Origin: Strongylocentrotus droebachiensis
Lineage: Eukaryota > Echinodermata > Echinoidea > Camarodonta > Strongylocentrotidae
Assembly (NCBI GenBank): GCA_035222895.1
Contig: JAVYIG010000413.1
Location: 467,501 to 531,500, forward strand
Direction: 5' to 3'
DNA: 64,000 nt
Both the position numbers and the translations under genes were made by a program. The notes under the pieces are model-generated. The model was not told the DNA's origin. It worked only from the letters and a program-made list of their open reading frames with translations, and made no database searches. Of the stretch, positions 58,025 to 64,000 are shown piece by piece. Numbering within the stretch: position 1 is the stretch's first letter; the number at the start of each line of letters is the position of its first letter.

Positions 58025-59335
58025 GCCCCACCCGAATACCATATCTTGCTTTTTTTGTACACCTTTTATCTTCAACAATAGATAGTAAATAATACTTTTT
58101 GTGGGTAGGTGGTTGGCTATTTTGGATTTGTTGGCCTTGATCCAAGGGACTTTTTTTGTATACGTTGCGTAATATATCAAGGGGATTAAATTAAAGACAA
58201 GAATTAATATCAAAAGCTGTAAAAATGGAATATAAGATTTTATAACGTAAATTTTTGAACTCATGTATATTCTCTCTTACAAAACGATGAGGAGCGTGAA
58301 GTCAGGGAGAGAATAAAAGGAACAAGAACGACAAGAAGAAGAACAACAACAATGACGATTAAAATAATAATATTTTTAATAATGATAATGATGTAAATAT
58401 CGTAGCGATAGAGGGTTTTTTATTTTTTTTATTCGAGAAACAAAAATGCACTCAGTCGCTTTAAATGAGAGGCATGTTAGGAGAGCAATGATACTTCTAT
58501 TGCTTTTCATAGTATGTATAGTAATTATGTCTCCTTTTTTTAATAACATAAATGATATTTGATAATTCAAATACAGTGGCCTCGAGTTTGAAAACTCTTC
58601 TTTGTTAAACCTAATTATTTAGCAAAGGTCAATTGAATACCTTGGGCATGAGGTTTTGACCCTAAAAAGGCCGGGCTATTTGAGGTCATAATACGGCTGG
58701 GGGCCATTATGCCCCCCCCCCCCCCTAAGATCTCGGCCTAGGAAGGTCCAATTAATGTGAAAAGTAGAACGGTGATAGAATATATTGAATAAGATGGTAA
58801 TGTTTATTTTCTTTTATGTTTATTTATTTATTTTGTATTAATATTTTTAATGACAATTTACAATTGGGGGGGGGGGGGGGTATACTTACACACGCACATT
58901 TGTGAGAATTACATAGTTTGATGGACATGTGATGATATTTTGTCACGTAACACCCGAACCATTGGTCCGCCCATAACAATATTGGTATCAAAATGTGCGG
59001 GAGACTTGAGGGGAAAAGAACTCATGAAATTTCAGCACCAAAGGTTCAGGGGGTTTGATGCAGCGGCAACAATTCGACAGTGGGGGTGGGGGCATTATGG
59101 CCCCCGGTCTTATTAGGGTTAAAGAAAGATTTGAAAGTTGAAAGATGCCCTTTTCAGAAGTTTAGTAGAATGTGCCATGGCAGTTTGTAGGGGCAAACGC
59201 TTTAGAGTAAAACAAGTCATCAAAATGACTTATATAGAAAAAGGGTTTAGTTTTATTTTGATAGCGTTGAAAACAAGACAGGAAGTATTTCTTAAAATTG
59301 CACACTTCTTAAATAATTAAAATGACTGAAGGGAG
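58025..59335. other. No gene recognised
   Basis: AT-rich intergenic DNA with poly(C) at about 58711-58726 and poly(G) at 58866-58880. No exon supported. Confidence 0.45.
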
Positions 59336-59339
59336 AGCG

Positions 59340-60280
59340 CAGGAAAGAGTGCGGTTATATTTCAAAAATGGGCACAAAGTTGGTTTGTTTAAAATTTATG
59401 GCATGGTGCCCTTTGCCCCCCGGGCTACTGCCTTTCATAATGGTGGTAGAAATAGGGTACCTGTTACAATTCACAATGTTGCTCCGATTCTTTGAACCTC
59501 GATATTGTTTGTAAGCGAATGTGGGAAATGGAGGTAAAAAGGGGCACTTATCAAAGGCCAATTATTAGAATGAAAAAGGACATTTTTGATAAAAGAAAGT
59601 TATCATATTTGAAATTGGCACATATCAGAATCGGAAAAGGAGCATCTGTAAGTGGTGAAGCAACTGCGAATGGGTACTTATTAGAAAAGAAAAAAGACAG
59701 GTGTTAAGATTTAAAAATACGCTTCTCTTACAGGTGAAAATGGGCACTTCTCAAACTTAAAAAGAAGCAGTAATCTGAGGAGAAAAGGGCCATTTCTTGT
59801 ACCTGACAAGGACAAGGAGCACTCGTCAGAGGCCAAAAGGGGGCAGTTAAAGGGGGAATAAGAATAGACACTAATGTCCAGTCCAAAGGAAAAATATGCA
59901 CTTATTGCACTTGTTAACTATCAAATTTAGATAGGGGCATATCCGAGAAGTGAAAAACGGACACTTATTTATCACAACAGGAAAAATGGCAATTATCAAA
60001 TGTGAAAAGAGGTACTTCTCGTACCTGCAAAGGGCACAGGTCAGAGGTGAAAAAGTCACTTGAAAGAAAGGACAATGGCACTAATTACAAAAGGAAAAGG
60101 GACGCATATGAGAATGTGAAAATGAGCACTCGTCAGAGACGAAAAAGGGGCAGTTAAAAGAAAGGAGAAAGGCACTTAATACTAAAGGAAAAGGGGCACT
60201 TAAAAGAGGGGAAGGGGTATATTGTTAAGAAGAAAAGGGGCTACTTATGTTAAGTAAAAAAGAGCACTTTTGGTGTACTT
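59340..60280. repeat. Degenerate GGCACTT minisatellite
   Basis: Units of about 30-40 bp built on GAAAAAGGGGCACTTAT with variants (GGGCACTTCTCAAA, GGGGCAGTTAAA, GAGCACTCGTCAGAG) recur some 20-25 times. A higher-order piece, CACTCGTCAGAG followed by AAAAGGGGGCAGTTAAA, appears at least twice. Short frames here are repeat by-products. Confidence 0.75.
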
Positions 60281-60284
60281 GAAA

Positions 60285-60905
60285 ATTGGGCGGGGGAGGG
60301 CAATGTACCGCCCCTCCCCCGGGTGCGCCGCCTCTGGTCATGACCTTTGATCTCAGCAGGTATGCACTCCTTTACTACAGGTTGTTTATTCAGATATTCG
60401 ATATTCTTTGTTCACTCGCGCGCTATTATTCCGAATCATCCAATGTATCTAGACTAGACACGTACGTAGGCTATTACCACGGGTCGTGTCATGAACAAAT
60501 GGTTAAAGAGCGTTGCACGGTTTTGCAAGATAAAAATATAAATTCGTAAAATGGCCAAAATGTTGTAAACTAATCTTAATTGAAAACTTTCCTAAAAGTA
60601 TGGTGACAAAATTATTTGCAAAATTGCAATCATTTTTATTTTCAAATTTGAATTTTGCGACTGACAGTGTTTTATTCACCACACTTGTTGTGTACAAAAT
60701 GAGACCTTGAATGTTTTTAATCTGAAATTTTGCACATGCTTTCATGAACTCGTCTTGCTGCTACAGATCAATTTTGAGATAAGATTTGAGGGCTTGCAGA
60801 TCCACAATAGTGACTTGAAACTACCTCATCTTGGCTAGACCAAAGTATTGCATCATACATTATCAACTCAGTTCGAAACATTATCAATTTTCAATTTGTT
60901 GTTCC
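60285..60905. other. No gene recognised
   Basis: Begins with a G/C-rich stretch containing a local palindrome (GGGGGAGGGC...GCCCCTCCCCC), then AT-rich DNA. The frame 60286-60549 has no recognisable domain. Confidence 0.4.
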
Positions 60906-60914
60906 CCTGTAAGT

Positions 60915-61200
60915 CATTTATTTATTTGTCGGTACATAAATAGTGACCAGCAGCTTAGGGTCTTATAAACTAATAACATATCTACAATACGATTATTTAC
61001 ATACCATTTACATATTCACAAGTGTTTTTGTGATTCAAATGTGATTATGTGCATTTTTATTACATCAATCAAATCTAGATATTTCATTAAAGTGCTGTTT
61101 AGGCTGATTGAATTTGGAATAATAATAATAATAATAATATTCAGCTTTTATATAGCGCGAATCACAATTAAGTCTCTAAGCGCTAAACAATTTTGTTGTC
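60915..61200 (-). mobile_element. LINE-like and SINE 3' ends
   Basis: 60915-60990 on the minus strand resembles a LINE 3' end (CTGGTCACTATTTATGTACC then an AAATAAAT tail). 61123-61200 is a SINE 3' end: TTTAGCGCTTAGAGACTTAA, CGCGCTATATAAAAGCTG, then (ATT)n. The SINE part is better supported. Confidence 0.5.
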
Positions 61201-61204
61201 TCAT

Positions 61205-62375
61205 CTAGATGTACCCCAATTATTTTTTCATCGGTCAATTCGGCCCATTTCTTTCCAGTCTTGTTGGTAAATCGCAAAAGTTGATTACAATTTTCTCCCT
61301 TTTTTGTAAAACATTTGAGCAACTCTAAAAAACTCATAATGAGAAAAGTATCTACATACATATATATATAAACCAACTCAACTACCTTTAATAACCAGCA
61401 ATGAAAAAGCTCCATAGACACTGCATCAGCAATTGAAGCCAAGCTGTATTACTTTATTGTACGAAATCAAGTTTAAATCTTACAACCAACAAAAATGATT
61501 ACACCCGTCTTGTCTTGCAAAATATACTTGATCATGGTATTGTGTATAACACATCGCCCCTTTAACGGGTAAATTTTCGAGCTCGTTCAAGTTCCGAATT
61601 CCATGTCAACAGCTTGCTCAGTGCGGGTAACTTACATGTACATGTAACCTATGTAACCTATACGATGCATGGGACTTAAAATGTAAAGAATTACTAGCCT
61701 ATAACATGATGCTGGCTACCACAAAATTTCCTGGAAATATTGCTCTAGCGTGGTAAACGATCTCGTGAATGGAACTATCGCAAGGTCACCCCATCATTTA
61801 TTCATCTGAAAAGTAAGTTGTTTTATTTTAAGATCCTTACGCAATGGTCTATATGAATATCAGACCATATAACATTGTCCAATCGGGAATGTACAGAATA
61901 TGAATTTCGCAATGCAGTAGTTGCTGGGGGATTTTTGCGTTTTATCAAGATACATGTACCAATGGGGGACTGGTATTTGTATAGTGTTTGGTCACTTTGG
62001 TGGCAATCAGACGTTCAAAAAAAATATCAATAGAATTAGAAAAAGGGTGCGTCAGTTTACGTAGATCAAAGAGTGGCTGATCAAGAAAATAAGTACGCGA
62101 ACATAGTGGTATTATGCTTATGTACAGGCCAACATTCCGTCATAAAGAAAAACCAAACGTTTTGGTCAAAAGCATACATAGTACCTGGGATTTATGCGGG
62201 GTCTATTGGACTCGTTGAGCCTCAAAAAAACGTTTTAAAGTCTTGAAATCTAATGAGACTCACATTTTACAAAATTTCAAGTGGACACTATGAAAATTAT
62301 AATCAATCTCAAAGAACGTGTTTTACGTACAAACGTATGGCGGCTGCAAGGTCAAAAGCATGCATTAACCTTGGG
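61205..62375. other. No gene recognised
   Basis: AT-rich intergenic DNA. Nothing beyond short chance frames was seen. Confidence 0.45.
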
Positions 62376-62379
62376 ATTT

Positions 62380-62732
62380 GTTAGAGGCCTTTTCTTTCTA
62401 TTGTTCTCAATATTTCTTTCCTGTATATCATTCATTTCCTCTTTATATTGTATTTCCTGGTACCACCAACCCACTACTACTCACCCCACACATAGATTTG
62501 CATGTAATATCTATATATGTTTTTGTATGTGTTATTGTTTAATTTAAAAAAATCTATTGTATTTTTATATTGTAATTTTAAGCAGGGGATGATCCCCGAT
62601 AAACCTCTGTGGTTTTTGATCACCCCCTCTGCAGGTTCATCTTTTGTTGTAATGCTTTTATATTTGATTGTAATTTATACTGTCTTTTATGAATCTGTGG
62701 AAATAAATGAAATTGAAAAAAAAAATTGAATA
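62380..62732 (+). mobile_element. Probable LINE 3' UTR
   Basis: T-rich sequence with GATGATCCCCGATAAACC, TTTTGATCACCCCCTCTGC and a terminal AATGAAATTGAAAAAAAAAA resembles the 3' UTR and short-repeat tail of a CR1/L2-type LINE. No intact coding part. Confidence 0.4.
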
Positions 62733-62734
62733 AC

Positions 62735-64000
62735 TTTCGCTTTCATCAATCTTTCCTAACGTCTCAAATTTCAATTAAGCCGCAATTTACATAATTACAA
62801 GGAGTACAAGGGAAAGTTTAATTAATCATCAAATTCTTGTTTTCAAATGTTGACAGATGAAAATGTTAAGGCCAGGAGAATTTATTGTCTCTTGGATATT
62901 TGGAGCATTATTTAATTCTATAGCCAAGCGTACTAGTAAGTCGGAGCAGGTAAATTGTATTCACACTAGTCAAGGCCTTTGGTAAAACTATTCGCGATAA
63001 AGTGTCATATGCCCACATTTCTTTTAGTTTAACATAATTTGCTATACAGTAGCGACCCCTCCTGACAATAAAAAAGATCTCTCTGAAACCACATTAACAT
63101 TGACGGTGCTATGAATTTTACAGGTCAAATTTCAGAGAAGGTAGATTGGCTCAGATAGGGTATATTTAATTTACAATCGATAAAAACGACATAAATAAGC
63201 AGCATATCAAAACCATTTCTTCTTCTCCTTCTTCTTCTTCTTTTTCTTCTAGTAATCTCCACAGCACAAAGCAACACACCCTATATAATTTATTGTTACA
63301 AAGACTTGAACAATTCTGTAAGAATTGAATGATTTGTAAATATATTGCCACGAAGTATATTATACATGTAACTACTTCTTATACATCACACTCAACTTTT
63401 AACTTATGTTACTTTTAATATAAACGTATAACAAGACATGTCAACAGCACACAAACACAACACTATAGGTTGTCTTATCGGCCAATATAGCTATCAACAG
63501 AACAAAGGGTAAAAACATGAATATCTACAAAAATAATGTCTATTTTATAGGTAATTCTTCCATCTAGACTGCAAAAGTGGATCTATAGAGTGATGCTGTG
63601 AGCGCACACCCTCTACTTTATAGAGCAACTTCCATCTAATGCACATGGACAGTTTTGTTGTGAACCTCCCCTCTTTTTTCCATCTTAGATCCTTGATCTG
63701 CGATCAGACTGTCTTCTTATTTATTCTTAAATATTCACTTCTGAATGATAAACGCCTATAATCCAAAACAACAGCAACAACATTAATAGAGATCTTCTTC
63801 CTGCAGTACAACCAGTAGGAGTGATTGTATTTATTATAAATGCTCTTGTCATAAAAATCATGGGTATGAATTGTAATGTGTACCCTCTCTCGAAATTAGT
63901 AATACATTTCTGAAAGGTGCTGACAGAAATTAATATTTTACACAAGATTTTCATGACTGTTTTGCATATATCCACAGACTTTCGGACAAAACAGATATGA
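62735..64000. other. No gene recognised; short TTC repeat
   Basis: AT-rich DNA with a (TTC)n patch at about 63217-63250. The minus-strand frame 63975-63727 has a hydrophobic stretch but no recognisable domain or splice context. Confidence 0.4.

Noticed and set aside
1-64000. CRISPR array, bacterial operon, rRNA or phage features
   Set aside because: The window is clearly eukaryotic (spliced genes, LINEs, SINEs). The tandem repeats present are minisatellites without a repeat-spacer pattern.

Overview
This is a eukaryotic window, about 37-40% GC by eye, with long introns, GT-AG splice sites and many short mobile elements. Its tRNA-derived SINEs with (ATT)n tails, CR1/L2/Jockey-type LINE ends, fold-back MITEs and long poly(G)/poly(C) runs suggest a marine invertebrate deuterostome, most likely an echinoderm such as a sea urchin. 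That assignment is inference; no marker gene was tested.

Four host genes can be supported. (1) The 5' part of an SLC22-type solute carrier lies on the minus strand (three exons, 8529-3069); its remaining exons are probably beyond the left edge. (2) A complete 15-coding-exon TTC30/IFT70 gene (intraflagellar transport) lies on the plus strand, 28566-44984, and encodes 646 residues. (3, 4) Two tandem minus-strand paralogues (gene B 51169-48506, 227 aa; gene A 57166-55550, 205 aa) encode small type I membrane proteins. Each has a signal peptide, one cysteine-rich module resembling a TNF-receptor/BCMA-TACI repeat, a Ser/Thr-rich or charged stalk, one transmembrane segment and a short tail without a death domain. 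This pair is the most interesting coding content. A weak candidate first exon with a promoter-like block lies between them at 54.1-54.24 kb.

Layout: 0-8.5 kb, SLC22 gene with a LINE and an ACT microsatellite in its introns. 8.7-12.1 kb, nested and solitary fold-back elements and SINEs. 12.5-19.5 kb, a recent 3.69-kb tandem duplication carrying a 915-bp TIR element, a 525-bp fold-back and a minisatellite with a GC hairpin in each unit. 19.5-28 kb, polypyrimidine tracts, an inverted/direct repeat cluster, a TA-flanked MITE and two head-to-head LINE ends. 28.4-45 kb, TTC30, with a fossil Ty3/gypsy element and a 391-bp MITE with 8-bp target duplication in intron 1, and further MITEs, a SINE and a hairpin in later introns. 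45-48.4 kb, intergenic, ending in a 684-bp TIR element. 48.5-58 kb, the receptor pair. 58-64 kb, gene-poor sequence with a degenerate GGCACTT minisatellite and LINE/SINE ends.

The host genes do not form an operon or obvious pathway. TTC30 is ciliary, SLC22 is a plasma-membrane transporter, and the receptor pair may act in cell-surface signalling or immunity (inference). Coding calls rest on exon-by-exon translation with matching splice phases; no database search was run.
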